64,000 nucleotides of DNA from Epiperipatus broadwayi (GCA_028023455.1 JAQFVV010000282.1:777713-841712); one strand, 5' to 3'; shown: positions 33,736 through 45,858, counted from the stretch's first letter. Numbers and translations are program-made. Notes: generated by a model from the sequence alone, not told the origin.

Positions 33736-34258
33736 TAGCTAAGCTTGATAGTCAGCTATTGGTAAAGCTTCATCTAGTAACATAAAATGCAAGCTATAGT
33801 AAGTTACGAAATGTATAACTTGTTTTGTTTATCATAAATACACCCTTGAAAGTTTTTGCAATGATATAGATTGCAGAGGCTTTTACTATATGGTGAAACT
33901 GAACTGAATTCAGACCCATATAGCTATCTAGTTTGTTTGACTGGATTTGAAGATATTTACATATCTGAAAAATTTGTGCTTTCAAGCTGATAGAAATAAG
34001 TTTCATAAATGCTGTTTAGTAGAGTTGGAGTTTAGATTTAGTTTCTGGTCATCCTACCCTTTACTGACATGATCCAATTAGCTCAAAACCATGGTTTAAA
34101 GGTTGGAAACAATTTTAAAGAGATATTTAATTCTATCTCTCTCAGTGTTTATGTAAGCTAAGCTTGATAATGAGCTATTGGTAAAGCTCCATCTAGTAAC
34201 ATAAAATGCAAGCTATAGCAAGTTACGAAATGTATAACTTGTTTTGTTTATCATATAT
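33736..34258 (+). repeat. Family I tandem repeat, unit about 415 bp
   Basis: 'taaagctccatctagtaaca' with 'aatgcaagctatag' occurs at about 33768 and 34183 (the first with one difference), 415 bp apart. One complete unit and one partial unit are present. A hammerhead relic lies in the unit at 34058-34102. A TA run follows at 34254-34270. Confidence 0.65.
34058..34102 (+). ncRNA. Decayed hammerhead motif, family I
   Basis: Stem I is a perfect six-pair CCUUUA with UAAAGG. Stem II is GAUC, CAAUUA, GCUC, with one U-G pair. Stem III ACC, AU, GGU matches family H. The cores are damaged: CUGACAU instead of CUGANGA and AAAA instead of GAAA. The downstream 'agagatattta' also resembles family H. Confidence 0.45.
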
Positions 34259-34270
34259 ATATATATATAT

Positions 34271-35010
34271 TGTACCTAAATGAAGTGTCACTTAGTTCCA
34301 AGAGGTAATCAAGGTTATCTTAGCTTAACATTTTGTTTAAAATTTCGGATTTAAAAAAAAATGATGATGATAAAAATGGAAATTAACTCAGTTAATTATT
34401 AAAATAGGATAATCTAAATATTTTAAAAGTGTCAGTTGGTTTGATAAGGAAAGTTAAATAATAATTTAACATAAGCAAGTGTTAAAAAATAATGATAAAT
34501 TGATAAATAGTATTAAATGTATTCTAAAATAACTATCGTATAATCCGTTCTAATGTCTAAAGAATAATAATAAGATATTATTATTAAGTTGGAATAATTA
34601 AGTAATAAATAAAAAAAATGATATGTAAGTTTTTATTAAAATAATAAGAATATTTGTTATTAGTTTTGTAGTTTAACATTCAGTTATAAAAATTATTTAG
34701 ATTAATTCATTAACATTCTATAGTTGTAATTTTAAAAATAGTTTTAAACAATTAATCCAAGGCCAGACTATGTGAGAATGTGCATGCATTGACATGGAAA
34801 CATAAGAATAAAAAAAAGTAATTTAATTCCAATATTGTTTAAAATAAATAAATAAAACAAATGTGTGGATAAAATTATTTTAATATAATATTTAAGGGTT
34901 TAATAAAGGGTATAACTTTAAATTTTATATTCATTACTATTGTATTGTATAAATATCATTTTTTAAAAAACAATTGTTGCTTAGTATTTGTAATACTAAA
35001 ATTTTGACTT
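34271..35010. other. AT-rich DNA after a TA run, nothing certain
   Basis: The sequence starts TGTACC directly after the TA run, like the LTR-like elements, but no matching end was found. Confidence 0.3.
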
Positions 35011-35015
35011 TGCAG

Positions 35016-35077
35016 CTGAAGGTCATGTGGTATGGAAAAATTATATTGATTATGTCAGTAGATTGATTCCACAGCTG
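35016..35077 (+). CDS. Possible short host exon
   Basis: A fair acceptor (tttgactttgcag) precedes a frame reading EGHVVWKNYIDYVSRLIPQL. A weak donor (GTTTGT) begins at 35078; otherwise the frame ends about nine codons later. The residue mix looks protein-like. No family can be assigned; a vague likeness to tail segments of dynein heavy chains (W-K-x-Y-x-x-Y) is not enough to name it. Confidence 0.3.
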
Positions 35078-35100
35078 GTTTGTCAGAATATTAAAATTTA

Positions 35101-37190
35101 ATAAAAAATAGTTTTAATTGGTTTTTAAATGAATTATAGGTGGATGAAAAATTGTGAGATAAAATGGAGATCTAGATGGGGTCATTCAGTGGCTGAACTT
35201 GTTTTGATTCAACTGGTGTTGGATCTTAAAATTTTGTTAATAAAAAGTAATTTTATAAAACTTTCTATTTTCTAAAAAAAAAAAAAGTAAAGATATATTT
35301 AAAATAATTATTTAAAAATTGTCTTGTAATGAAGAAGAGCTAAAAGAAAGGTAATCTGTTTTTCTGACAGTTTTTCATTACAGTTGAGGCATTAAAATTT
35401 ACGGTAAAATATTTGAAGAAAATACAGCATCTCATATTTCATTTACTTTTGATCTATTCATTTTTCTTTATTTAGAAGTAAAACTTAAATTATTAAGTAT
35501 TGTTATGGCTAAAGACTTTATTGCACTAAACTATAGTATATCTCCTATCAAATTAAAAATACACGTGAAGAAGAAATTAAAAAAAAAAAAAGACATTCAA
35601 ACATTTGAAAATATTAAAATGGAAATGCATTAGCGTCTTTATAAATTAGAAGTGACATTAAATTTAATACTTTATTACTTAATAGATGATATATACATTT
35701 AAATATGCTCTTAACAAAATAGTATTTCAGAGGAAAATATGTATTTTAAAATACTAAGTCTTGTTTATTCCAGTAGTATGAAAAGAATTTGTTTGAAAGC
35801 AAAACTTTAAAAGAATTTAAAAATATTATTAATGAACTTGTCTCTATCAAATGCACAATGTTTGGTTATAGTTGCCAGTACTTATAAGTAACTTTATGAC
35901 CGTTGATCTTAGTTCATAAAGCTAGGAGCATCCTCAATTATAAACCAAATCTACTCTTATGTTTAAAAAATAAAAGGAAATTTGTTTTTAAAAAAATGCA
36001 TTTTGAAATATTAAGAACCGTTTTAAAAAAAAAAGAGAGCTCTATTTTAAAAAATGTGTTTATCTAAAGAAGAACAGTGAAAGTTAACTAAAAATATATA
36101 TTATAATTATTCCGTATTTGAACCTAGGATTATAAATATAAAAAAATGTACTCAGCTGAAGAATTTATTTTTTCAAATACTGGCTTATTATATGTATACT
36201 TATACTTATGCTACTCAACTGGAGAATCTATTTCCCAAAGCCAACTTATGTTTATGCTTATGATATTTAATTATTTTAATATTTAAAATTATCTTTAAAG
36301 ATAAAAGAAAGTGAACGTGTTTATATAATGAACTATTGAACATTTTCATTTGGAAATGATTGCCATATGTATAAATGTATTAGTTGAAGCTTCAAATTCA
36401 AATAGATATCTTAACCTGGATAAATTGTCTACACATTATGAAATGGAAAAATCATCACGGAGCTGAAATATGAACTTGAATTAATGTATTTTTTTTTTTT
36501 TATGGTCTGCTTTATTGGTTTTAAAAAAAAAAAAAGAATGAAACCATAAAAATATTTATGCTATTACATTTTTATGTAACACTTTTTGCATAAATATGCA
36601 GGTAAACTAGGGTTATAATTTTAAAATGAAATAGGTTTATTTGAATGAGCAAATGTTTCTTGCCATTCTTAAGTAGATTTAGTTTATTTATCAAGCATTA
36701 CACTAGCTATTTTCTATTTAATAATTTTATTTATAGAGATTTAAATATCACAGTCTTATTTTCATATAGATGGGATGTTTTACTCAATTTTTTTTTAAAA
36801 TTTACTAAAGAAGTTTATCAGAGAATATTCATTCATTTGTTTTATGAATGTTATATTAATAATAACTATAAATATTTTATATTCATTGAGAAGTAAATAT
36901 TCTTGCATTTAATTTACAATTTTAAAAGTCCACTAGTCACTATATTTCAGCATTTAATATTTTGTTATGTGTGCATTGTGCCTTGCCTAGAATTGTATAT
37001 GCATTTAATTTTAAAGTATTTTCTACAGTAGTCAGTTGACACATAGTTTGCTTTGTTGGTTCGAACATTGGATATATGTTTTGTATTTTATAAATTTCTT
37101 GGAAATAACTTAGTTAGTTTAAGTAAAGTATATATCTTGCTATTAGTTAGAATTTGTTAGCCTCAAGAGTTAGGCTTAGTTTGTAATTTT
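35101..37190. other. AT-rich DNA with homopolymer runs
   Basis: Many A and T runs; no gene was recognised. The 83-codon frame at 36645-36896 is AT-driven. Confidence 0.35.
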
Positions 37191-37199
37191 TGAATATGC

Positions 37200-37640
37200 C
37201 TTATGGAATAGAGAAAATCCTCCATCTTTATTGTATTGTATTCCCATGATTTGATAGTGCTTGTCCTCAAAAAGAGGGTATTATATTGTATTTTTCAGTG
37301 ATGATGATCACATTTATAAGCATTGGAAATCCCATGAGAGGATTGTGCTTTTCTGGTGGGTGTTCCTGTTCCCAGATGTACTGTAGATGAATTCCAGACA
37401 TCTTCATTTCTGCCTTGAAGTTAGGTATTTTTGGAAGCCACTATATTCTTTTCCAGCTCTGAGGAGCCTAGTATCTTTATATTTTTTGCCTATCATTCAT
37501 GATGACTTAATGCTAATTCCACCACAGTAGGTGATGTTGCATTTGTTTTAGGTTTGTGATGACAAGATATGCTTGTTTGAGGAAATGTATTTCTCCAGGT
37601 AGTTGTAGCTAATTTAAGGCTCATAGGTATATCAATGTTT
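37200..37640. other. GC-richer block of unknown origin
   Basis: This block is visibly less AT-rich. Minus-strand fragments look weakly protein-like (IGKKYKDTRLLRAGKEYSGF) but carry stops in all frames. It is probably an old element not recognised here. Confidence 0.3.
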
Positions 37641-39415
37641 GAATTGTGTTGCGATGATAGTTTATCACACACAAGATAACCAACAATAAGTTATATTTAT
37701 TTTAAAGTATGTTAAATATGCATATGGTATAAGTGGCAATTCACACATAATAATTTAATATTTTCATCCAGAATTTTGCCACTGGATTTGTAAGTCTGTT
37801 ACATCATTATCTTTAAAACATTGAGGGAATAATTTTATGTGGACTAAAGTTATTTAAAAAAAAGTATAACTGATCTCTGATGAATGATTGTCCCATACAC
37901 TTAATTTAGTTTAATTTTAATATTAGCTTAATCTGATTTAAACATATATCTAGCTGTGATATTAGTTATATCTGTGAAACTAGTGATGATATTTTTAAAA
38001 GTATTGTTGAATATGCTTATTCCAACTTAGCGTTTGTTAAGTTGAGGAGTATAAAATTAAGCTTAGGGTTTTCAATATAAACATAGTTTTGTGTGTTATT
38101 CTGATTAGTAGATGACACAATAATATTATCAATTAGTCTAATAAAGAAGAATAGTAGTGTGCTTATTAAGTACATATGATAATTAAAGTTTAAAATTTTT
38201 TATTTTTTTTTTTGCGAAAAATATAATTATTAAAGGAAAGTAACAGTGAATAACCTTTGTCGGTTATTAAGTGTATTAGTGTAATTTAAATAAAACTATT
38301 AAGAGTCCAAATAATTATATTAAATCTTAGTGCGGTATTGGCAATGTTTGTATTCTACTACATTTATAAACATTTCTTCTCATTATTAATAAATCAAATT
38401 ATTATTATTTCAAAAGTTTTGTTTGTTTGTTTTGCTTTTATATGAAAATATATTATTGTCTTGGGTTCCAAGTTCACAAAATCTTAAATTTTTAAAGTTA
38501 ATGAATCTTCAATTCAGACATTCATAAGGATATTCTAAGTTAATTAAGTATAGTTGATATTGTCTTGAAAATTAAAAAAAGCTATGTTAAAGTAAATGAT
38601 TCTCATATTGAATCATAAATACAGATAATTGCATTATAGCAGATACCTAACTAAATACTTAGTTAAAAGTTTATTGTTTTAAATTATAAGTATATCTTTC
38701 AGACTAAAGATTATGCAATACCAGATTAACAATATTAGTACTTTAAAAGAATATTTTAATTAATATTATTTTAAAAGCTGCACCTTATATTATATTCACT
38801 GCACATAATCTATCATCATCTTAAATCTTATATAATTAAAGAATTCTAATTCATTTGCATTTGAGGTCTTTAGTGGTTGTCTGTGAGTATGGAAAGGCAT
38901 TGAAAGTACCCTTGCTCTTTTCTCTGCTCAAGTAATATCTTAGATAATAGGCCATTATTAGTTTAAATTTAAATTGATTCATTAAATTTTGGTGAATTAA
39001 TATATGTTTTGTTTATTATTTTAAGATTGAACATCTTATAATTATTTTATGGTCAGCTAAGATGTCACTTATTTATTTATTAATCACAGTAATTCTTTGT
39101 TAGGCAACTTAACTTAAACTTTAATTTTGCACAAGATTTTTAGTTTTAAAATCCCTGAGGTTATTTACTCTTGTTGTTTTAGTAAATATAATTCTGTAAG
39201 ATAATATTTTAAAGCAAAGCATCATTAATCTTATTCAGAGAGTGTATGATCTATTGGTAGGATTAATATGGTAAGCATTGATTAGTGATTTTAGATAATC
39301 TTTTGTATGGTTTATTAAAACATCAATAAGCTGTAGTAGTTATAGTTCATCAGTATTGGATTTGACCTTTATTTGATTATACATCTCTGGATAATCATCT
39401 CTTTTCTTTAAATTT
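37641..39415. other. AT-rich DNA, nothing recognised
   Basis: No gene was recognised. Confidence 0.35.
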
Positions 39416-39418
39416 ATT

Positions 39419-40168
39419 GTAACCCCACTGAGCCGAGTCGTTTAGAGTCTCTCATTTATATTTCATTTAATCTCATTTCAATTCTATTCCATTTCTTTTC
39501 ATGTCATTTCTCATATCTTTCTATCATCTCAGCCATTTAAAACATTCGTTAAGAGCTTCTTCTATCATCTCATTTCATTTCTCTTTCTCCTTTATTCCAT
39601 CTTCTTCTTATATCTCTCTTTCATATCTCTCCTATCATCTCATTTATTCTCTCTCTCCATTACATATATCATTTCTATTACCTTTCCCCATTTCTTTTCC
39701 TCCTCAATTCTTTTCTTTTCCATCATTTATCCTTACCATCATCATTTTTACCTCCATTTCATTATTAGCATTTTTTCTTCTTTTCTCTTTCTTTCCCCCT
39801 TACTCTCTCATTTCATTATTAGCATTATCTCTTTCTTTTTCCCCCTCTCTCATTTCATTAGGATACAATTTATCTCTCTCTATATTTCCCTTATATCTTC
39901 TCCCTCTTCCTGTCCACTTACCTTTCATCATCATCATTTTTACTTCCGTTTCATAATTTTCTCCCTCTATTCTCTTCTACCTCTTTTATTTCTTTTTCTT
40001 CTCTCTCTCTCTTTTTCTCTTTCTTACACCCCCTCTAATTCTAGTAGGTTACAATTGGCCTCTCTCATTTCATTTTCATCTTTTATCTTTATAATTATCT
40101 CTCTTTTTCTTCTTTCCTCTTCTTATCTCTCTCTCTCTCTCTCTCTCTCTCATTCTATTAGGTTACAA
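39419..40168. repeat. CT-rich low-complexity block with TGTAACC/GGTTACA ends
   Basis: About 750 bp are strongly pyrimidine-rich on the plus strand and built from variants of 'tctctcatttcatta' and 'gtaggttacaat', ending in a (CT)n run. The block starts TGTAACC and ends GGTTACA, a possible inverted terminal repeat. The open frames at 39501-39956 and 40055-40264 are artefacts of the CT bias. It may be an LTR with expanded internal repeats or a satellite-like array. Confidence 0.55.
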
Positions 40169-40365
40169 TATATATGTATGTATTTAATGTTATTCTTAAA
40201 GCATTCATGTATAATCCAGTCGGAATCTGTTTTCTATTATCTGAAAGAGTTTTATAATTTTTAAATCATATACTAATTGTTACCATTCATGTTTTTTTCT
40301 CAAAAATGTATCAACTTGCGATTTTCTTACTTTTTAAAAACTATTACATAATCTCTAGCTCACAG
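40169..40365. other. AT-rich DNA
   Basis: Nothing recognised. Confidence 0.3.
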
Positions 40366-40366
40366 T

Positions 40367-40410
40367 ACCACTATGAATATGAGGCAAAAGGCCTCGAAAG
40401 TGCTTAGCTT
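40367..40410 (+). ncRNA. Family J hairpin with GAAA
   Basis: AUGAAUAU is followed by GAGGC, AAAAG, GCCUC, GAAAG, UG, CUU and AGC. The hairpin has five perfect pairs. It is longer than the copy at 13.39 kb by one pair on each side, a paired change that supports the fold. The 5' core is not a normal hammerhead. Confidence 0.45.
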
Positions 40411-40591
40411 GTAATAAGTTCTGTATATCTTTATAGCTTCTCATTCAAGTGTGTCATACGCTTTGTTAATTTTTGTATATTAAGAATGGAAATAAGTTTA
40501 ATCCAATATGCTACTTTTTCATATATTTAAATAAATCATATGATATAATATAAAATATCTTTATATAACAGCAATAATTAAATGTATATAT

Positions 40592-40706
40592 ATAAAGTCA
40601 GATATTCTATGGTGATATCGCCACACAAACTCAAATATATATTATTATTCTAATAATATATATTTGAGTTTGTGTGGCGATATCACCATAGAATATCTGA
40701 CTTTAT
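40592..40706. repeat. Perfect 56-bp palindrome with 3-nt spacer
   Basis: The left arm 40592-40647 and right arm 40651-40706 are exact complements over 56 bp, with TTC between. The flanks are TA-rich. Such perfection suggests a recent fold-back insertion or an active hairpin MITE; no second copy is in the window. Confidence 0.9.
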
Positions 40707-40820
40707 TACATATATAAACCACACATTTCGTTATTTAACAGTCACAATAATAATGTAGAAAAGCTCATTCTGGAAAATATTGACTTTTGCCATTTTCAAT
40801 GTGTTGGAACTATTTTACAA

Positions 40821-40912
40821 CGAGCGCAGCCGCCTTGCAAGCAAGCAGTTGGTTGCAGACGGTTGTTGCGGGTTCGCCTTGTGGTCGATCCTATGACATA
40901 TGAAAAAAAAAA
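40821..40912 (+). mobile_element. tRNA-derived SINE, 5'-truncated
   Basis: The block shares 'gcaagcaag' 'agttggttgcagacgg', a B-box relic (GGGTTCGCC) and 'ctatgacatatgaaaaaaa' with the SINE at 43.4 kb. The A box is missing. It ends in an A run. Confidence 0.75.
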
Positions 40913-41819
40913 TTTTGATCTATCTTGCATACATCAACACATCTATGTTAACATTATATAACTATTTTTGAAATCACTGTTATTTTCTTTATCGTTTTTT
41001 TAAAAGAAATGATATCTATCTTTTTATCATCACATTCACTAAAGCTAAGATATTAAAATATAAAATCAAAATAGTTGTCAACCTTATAAGCAATAACTTA
41101 TCATTACTAGGAATGTTATTTATAAAATTATCTTTTAATTCTAAAACTATATCTATTCCATTACATCAAATTTTTAAATTTTGACTTATAATTCATTCAT
41201 TTTACTCTATAGAGAGCTACAATACTTAATTTGTTTTTAAATAACAGATTATTCTTTTTTCTGGTTTATTCATAGCTGTTTTATTTACTAATTCTTATAC
41301 TGATTTTTAAGTCTAAAAGCTTTGGAACTAAATTGTGATAAGATTCCTGTATTCATTTTATGAAATGAAACTTTCATATGCTTTCATTCATATCTCTAAT
41401 TTCATATGTTTTGTGTCATGTTATTAAATTTAGCTTAATAGTCTTCATCATAATTAAAAAAGAAATTACATAAATCTGTTAGTTGCAATCTAATTATTAC
41501 ACCTTTCACACACAATACTATAATGGCTAATTCTAAATACATCCTATAGATGATTATATAGAGGACTCCGTTTATAATATTCAATAAATTTTTATATAAT
41601 ACACAATTAAATAATTGTAAATATTATAATAAAAGTCTCTTAAGAATTATATAACTGAATCATCACAAAATGGATACTCATGAAATAAAACTGTTAATTA
41701 ATGTGCTAGCAATAAAAAATGAAAATGCAGTAGTCTTTCTTTTAATTTGATGGTGATTGTGGCTTCTATTTTTAGAGCATAAAAAGCATAATATCATCAA
41801 ATTACATATTTATAAATAC
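40913..41819. other. AT-rich DNA, nothing recognised
   Basis: No gene was recognised. Confidence 0.35.
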
Positions 41820-42010
41820 GTTGTAGTACTTGCCTGAAAGTTTGTGATGATAGTATATTATTAGATGTCATATGTTGGACTATTTCCATCATCTATGAGT
41901 GAATGTTGAATGTACAGAAAATTTTAAACTTTTCAAATACAAACAACTTGTTAGTAATAACACACAATTAGACAACACAAGTTAGGAATTACACTTTTTT
42001 TTGAGTAGTA

Positions 42011-42047
42011 TTATTCTCCACTCTTCTTCAGGTGTTGCTGGTCTGAT
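42011..42047 (-). ncRNA. Hammerhead-like motif, family E, decayed copy
   Basis: On the minus strand CACC, CUGAAGA and the GAGUGG hairpin strand are present, but the GAAA position reads CAAAA. It belongs to the partial duplicate of the tRNA-like and ribozyme pair. Confidence 0.4.
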
Positions 42048-42129
42048 TTACACAGTGATAGTATTCGCATAGAAGTTGAAGTTGCACCTTTGAATTCTTG
42101 AATATCGAATTTAAGCAAATTTTGAGTGG

Positions 42130-42165
42130 TAGTATTCTCCACTCTTCTTCAGGTGTTGCTGGCCT
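42130..42165 (-). ncRNA. Hammerhead-like motif, family E
   Basis: CAACAC, CUGAAGA, then GAGUGG and CUACCACUC can pair; the next bases read AAAA rather than GAAA, a CpG-type decay. The partner of stem I, GUGU, is found past 42351 in 'acgttgtgtaattac' on the other strand, and in the 10.3-kb copy. Confidence 0.4.
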
Positions 42166-42189
42166 GATATGCACAATGACAGTATTCAC

Positions 42190-42268
42190 ATAGAAGTTGA
42201 ATTTGCACCTTTAGATTCTTGAATATCGAACTTAAGGCAAACACTCTAACCAACTGAGTTATTCTATC
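42190..42268 (-). other. tRNA-like segment, family E
   Basis: On the minus strand AACTCAGTTGGTTAGAGTG (A box and D-arm) is followed by TTAAG in the anticodon position, a long variable arm, and a weak B box (AAATTCAACTTC). The same block stands at 10200-10285. Leucine-like, but not a functional tRNA. Confidence 0.6.
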
Positions 42269-42511
42269 AAAGGCAACAGATAGTAGAAATTTGATATATT
42301 CATATATGAGAATTGGTTCAAATCCTCCAGAGTCCTTCAATTTTTTTTAAACGTTGTGTAATTACTAACTTGTGTTGTCTATTTGTGTGTTATTACTAAA
42401 AAGTTGTTTGTATTTGCAAAGTTTAAATAAAGTTTAAAATGTTCTCCACATTCAACACTCACTCATAGATGATGGAAATAATCCAACATATCACATCTAA
42501 AGTTGTAGTAC

Positions 42512-43310
42512 ATTTTATATACATAAACTTGAATGAACTCTATTTACAGCTTGAATTTAAAATTAGACGGTACCAAAGGTGAATGAAATGTAAATATCCC
42601 TTAATCTTGAGACATTTTTACAGTAATCTCAAGTTATGTAAAAGTTTAACACGAAATATTTCACAAAAGTTTATTATTGTGGAATAAATTTCTGATTGCT
42701 GGAAAAAAATAGACTCTAAAATAAATGTCTAGCTTTGATGATTTGAAGTGAAACCATCCTGCAGTTGAATTTCTCAAACAGAAGCGCTTTCAATTTAAGA
42801 TCATCAAAAGATACTAAGTTATGCAATTGATGATTTTTCAAAACAAAAAGATGACATTGTTATTAATTTATGGAAATGAAAATACATAAGTAATGAGAAT
42901 ATTGCCAAATTTTTATTAATTATTTAAAAATCTAATTTTTTTTAAAATAGTGCTAAATAACTCATCTTCTTAGTGCTTCCAGTTTTAACGTTTCAGAAGA
43001 ATGCATAATTTGTTTGTTCATGGATGCGGGAGATAAAAAAGTGAAGTAAAAAAGAAGTAAAATTCTTATGCACTAAAAACACTTCATATTTGAAAATAAA
43101 ATTGCTTTCTACATGTCAACAATTCTTTGCATTAAATAAGCAAACTTTGTGCAGTTATTGTTTTCCTTTTACTCATTACTTCTGTAGAAGGAGGGGGGTG
43201 GCTCATGTACATTTTTTTATTTTTTATTAAATCATGTCTTTATTAATGTTTTTAAATAAATAGTTGTTCAATGTTAAATATATATGCAATATTATTTAAG
43301 AGTACTATAA
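42512..43310. other. AT-rich DNA, nothing recognised
   Basis: No gene was recognised. Confidence 0.35.
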
Positions 43311-43329
43311 AAATAGTTACTATAATTTT

Positions 43330-43438
43330 TTTTTTTTCATATGTCATAGCATCTGCCGGGACGCGAACCCACACCCGTCTGCAACCAACTACTTGCTTGC
43401 ATGGCGGCTGCGATACCTCTCGGCTAACAACGCAAGAC
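43330..43438 (-). mobile_element. tRNA-derived SINE with 16-bp duplication
   Basis: On the minus strand the element has an A box (TTAGCCGAGAGG, 43427-43416) and a B box (GGGTTCGCGTCCC, 43370-43358), then 'tatgacatatg' and an A run. TAGTTACTATAATTTT flanks it at 43314-43329 and 43439-43454. The head is like a class II tRNA (leucine or serine type). RNA polymerase III transcription and LINE-driven insertion are inferred from the class. Confidence 0.85.
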
Positions 43439-43462
43439 TAGTTACTATAATTTTATTGATTA

Positions 43463-43566
43463 TAAATAATAACGTAGCTAAAACCACGGCACTTGCGCTT
43501 TACAGATAGAACACTTTAACTGTAAAGCGCATGTGCCGTGATTTTAGCTACGTTATTATTTATAAT
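43463..43566. repeat. Inverted repeat, arms about 45 bp
   Basis: The arms contain 'aacgtagctaaaaccacgg' and its complement with about two mismatches, then 'cgctttacag' and 'ctgtaaagcg', with a 14-nt loop. It is a candidate hairpin MITE. Confidence 0.75.
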
Positions 43567-43999
43567 TTATATAAAAACATGGCGCTATATAAGTAAAATA
43601 TTTATAATTTTATTGTTAAAAGATAATTTTTATGGATATTGGCTCTTATTGATTAAGCAAATTTTTTTCGATAATGATTAAATAATCTTTACTAGATAAT
43701 ATTGATATGATTTAGTTTTAGTATAAGATATTGCTAATAAACTTAAGTCACACTTTAACATTACGATTGTGCTAATTATATAAAATCTTGTTTTTTCACC
43801 AATTGGTAGATTGCATTTTATCTTTCATGTAGAGATAAAATATAAATTTGGTTTGTAATTTCCTTACATTACTTCTGTTTAACTTTTTGTCATGCCTTGC
43901 AATTGTCTGTTTATTATTATATTAACAATATTAATATTTTTCTGTATTATATATTATTTAATAAATAATATTATATATTATTTAATAAATAATAAAGTT
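43567..43999. repeat. AT-rich DNA with a 26-bp tandem duplication
   Basis: 'tattatatattatttaataa' occurs twice in tandem at about 43943-43994. Nothing else was recognised. Confidence 0.5.
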
Positions 44000-44002
44000 A
44001 AT

Positions 44003-44600
44003 AATGCTCAAAGCTAGATAGATTTATAAATGTAAATTCATTGAAATTAGTCAACTCTTAGACAATATCTTTATCAATAACAATCTCAATCTGTTGTCAA
44101 GGCAACCTCCTATTAACAATAAAGATGGAAATTTACTTTTATTTATGGTTTAATAAGTTTATGTAAACACTAAAGATTGCAATTTGATCACAGAGTAAAA
44201 TTATTGATACAAAGAGATTTAAATAAACCTCATTAAACAGGTAAATATAATCTGTTCTAAATGCAGACTAACAAATAATCAAATATAATATTGAAACTGC
44301 AAACTTTCAAGCAGCACCCCTACAATGTATTACCAAAATAATAAAACTAATCTTTCTCAAAGCTAGATAGGTATATAAATGTAAATTCATTGAAAGCAGT
44401 CAACATTTAGGCAATACCAATTTCAATAACAATCTCAATCTGTTGTCAAGGTAACCTCTTTTTAACAATAAAGTGGAAATTCATCTTTATTTATGGTCTA
44501 ATATTTTTATATAAACACTAAAGATTGCAACTTGACCATAAAGATTGAGATTGTTATTGATATTGTCTAAGTGTTGATTTCTTTCAATGAATTTACTTAT
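44003..44600. repeat. Family F tandem pair, unit about 349 bp
   Basis: 'ctcaaagctagatag' followed by 'ataaatgtaaattcattgaa' recurs 349 bp apart (about 44005 and 44354). Each unit has 'aacaatctcaatctgttgtc' and 'cactaaagattgcaa', and a partial inverted end follows (44538-44595). The layout is like the ribozyme-bearing tandem families, but no known ribozyme core was found. Confidence 0.65.
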
Positions 44601-45730
44601 ATAGCACCATGTTTAAATAATATTGTTAAAGATCTATATAGCACTTTGATAGCTTCACATAACTGCAAGTTGTAAATAATAAAATCAAATTAAATATATC
44701 TTTAAATTACTACTTTATTATTATCAAAATGAATAAAGACATCTGGACAAAAGCAAATGATGAGGAAGATCGATTTTTGACTGAATTATATAATCATCAG
44801 TTGTCCAAAATCACAAATCTTCCTCAATCTTCATCATTTTATTCTTTAAAAATAAGCTTTATAATTGTGCCAAGCATATAAAATTGATTATTATTCAGCA
44901 ATAAAACATAATAACATCTCTTTTATATTTTTTTCAAGATAATAATGTTTTCATTTCAATTTACATCATGTAATAATAATCACTTCATACGTATGTGTGC
45001 ATTTTCTTTTGTTTTTTCTGGAAAGTTAAATACAATTAAGAGTCTATTTTTAGAGATAAGTAGATGGCAGTCTTGAAACAAATTTTGATTGCTATTAAAA
45101 CTAAGTATGGGATCCAAAAATTTTTTACCAGTATTCAGTAACATCAACACTTATTTTTTTCAGGACATTGACGACTCAATTTCAAAGGAAAGGTTTGAAT
45201 ATATAAGTATTTATTGATCATATATGCCACTGAATTTTAAATTAATCAATGTAGGAAAGACAAAATGAAGAAAAAAATTAAAACATTGGTAAAATAAAAA
45301 ATTATCAAATGATTTATTAAAGAGTTCATAAAAAGTTAGAGTACAAAAAGTGACAGATTTATGGTGTTGTTTATGGATCTGCAGTTCTTAATTGACTCTT
45401 TACCATATATCAGATGATGCAGGGTATAGTTTATTGGAGAAAATCACGTGGATAGATTAGAAAACAGAAGTTTCCAAATTATCAGATAATTTTTAAATGG
45501 TTTTTTTTTTGTAGTTAAACAATAGAATCTTTTATGCATTTTTATGGCTTTTCTGTTAACCCAAGCCAACAGTGGACATGGTATTAAACAAAATTCATAA
45601 CTATTTAAATACAAATTTGTCACTTCAAAATTATCTAATGTTCAGTAGTACTCATTTCCTTAGAGAATTACCTAAATATTCCCATCAATACTATTATAAT
45701 TTTGTTTCATTTTATTTTTTATCCTTTTAT
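44601..45730. other. AT-rich DNA, nothing certain
   Basis: No gene was recognised. A small inverted repeat ('gaggaagat' with 'atcttcctc'-type ends) lies near 44760-44835. Confidence 0.35.
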
Positions 45731-45739
45731 TTATAGGTT

Positions 45740-45858
45740 AATTTAAAATTCATTGGAATCTACTAAACTCATCCTTCTTCTCTGGAATCCAATTATCATC
45801 AAGAAAATAATTTATGACATCATTGAAATGCTAGTAAGGATCAGCGTGCTTTCCAGGA
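45740..45858 (-). pseudogene. Short pseudogene-like frame
   Basis: The minus strand reads MDDPGKHADPY, an in-frame TAG, then HFNDVINYFLDDNWIPEKKD and EFSRFQ before a stop. The residue mix is convincingly protein-like, and a TAG in place of a CAG codon would explain the break. No family was recognised; a host exon relic or an element fragment are both possible. Confidence 0.35.

Larger units (their letters stand above)
41830..42501. mobile_element. Family E fold-back retroposon with 10-bp duplication
   Basis: GTTGTAGTAC flanks it at 41820-41829 and 42502-42511. The ends 'catatgttggactatttcc' and its near-complement, and about 130 bp of inner arm, are inverted. Between the arms, on the minus strand, are a tRNA-like block, hammerhead-like motifs and a partial duplication of that pair. 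No protein is encoded. The PLE copy at 8.9-10.5 kb has the same 3' parts. Confidence 0.8.

Noticed and set aside
35016-35077. Dynein heavy-chain exon
   Set aside because: The likeness is limited to a W-K-x-Y pattern over 20 residues; too little to name a family.
34271-36900. LTR element starting TGTACC after the TA run
   Set aside because: No matching TTCA or GGTACA end next to a TA run was found downstream; kept only as a pattern in the findings.
39501-40264. Open frames of 151 and 69 codons in the CT-rich block
   Set aside because: They follow from pyrimidine-rich low-complexity repeats, with Ser/Phe/Leu/Ile only; no protein evidence.
44760-44835. Additional hammerhead (minus strand CUGAUGA near 44798)
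   Set aside because: CUGAUGA is present by chance but no hairpin followed by GAAA and no pairing stem I were found.
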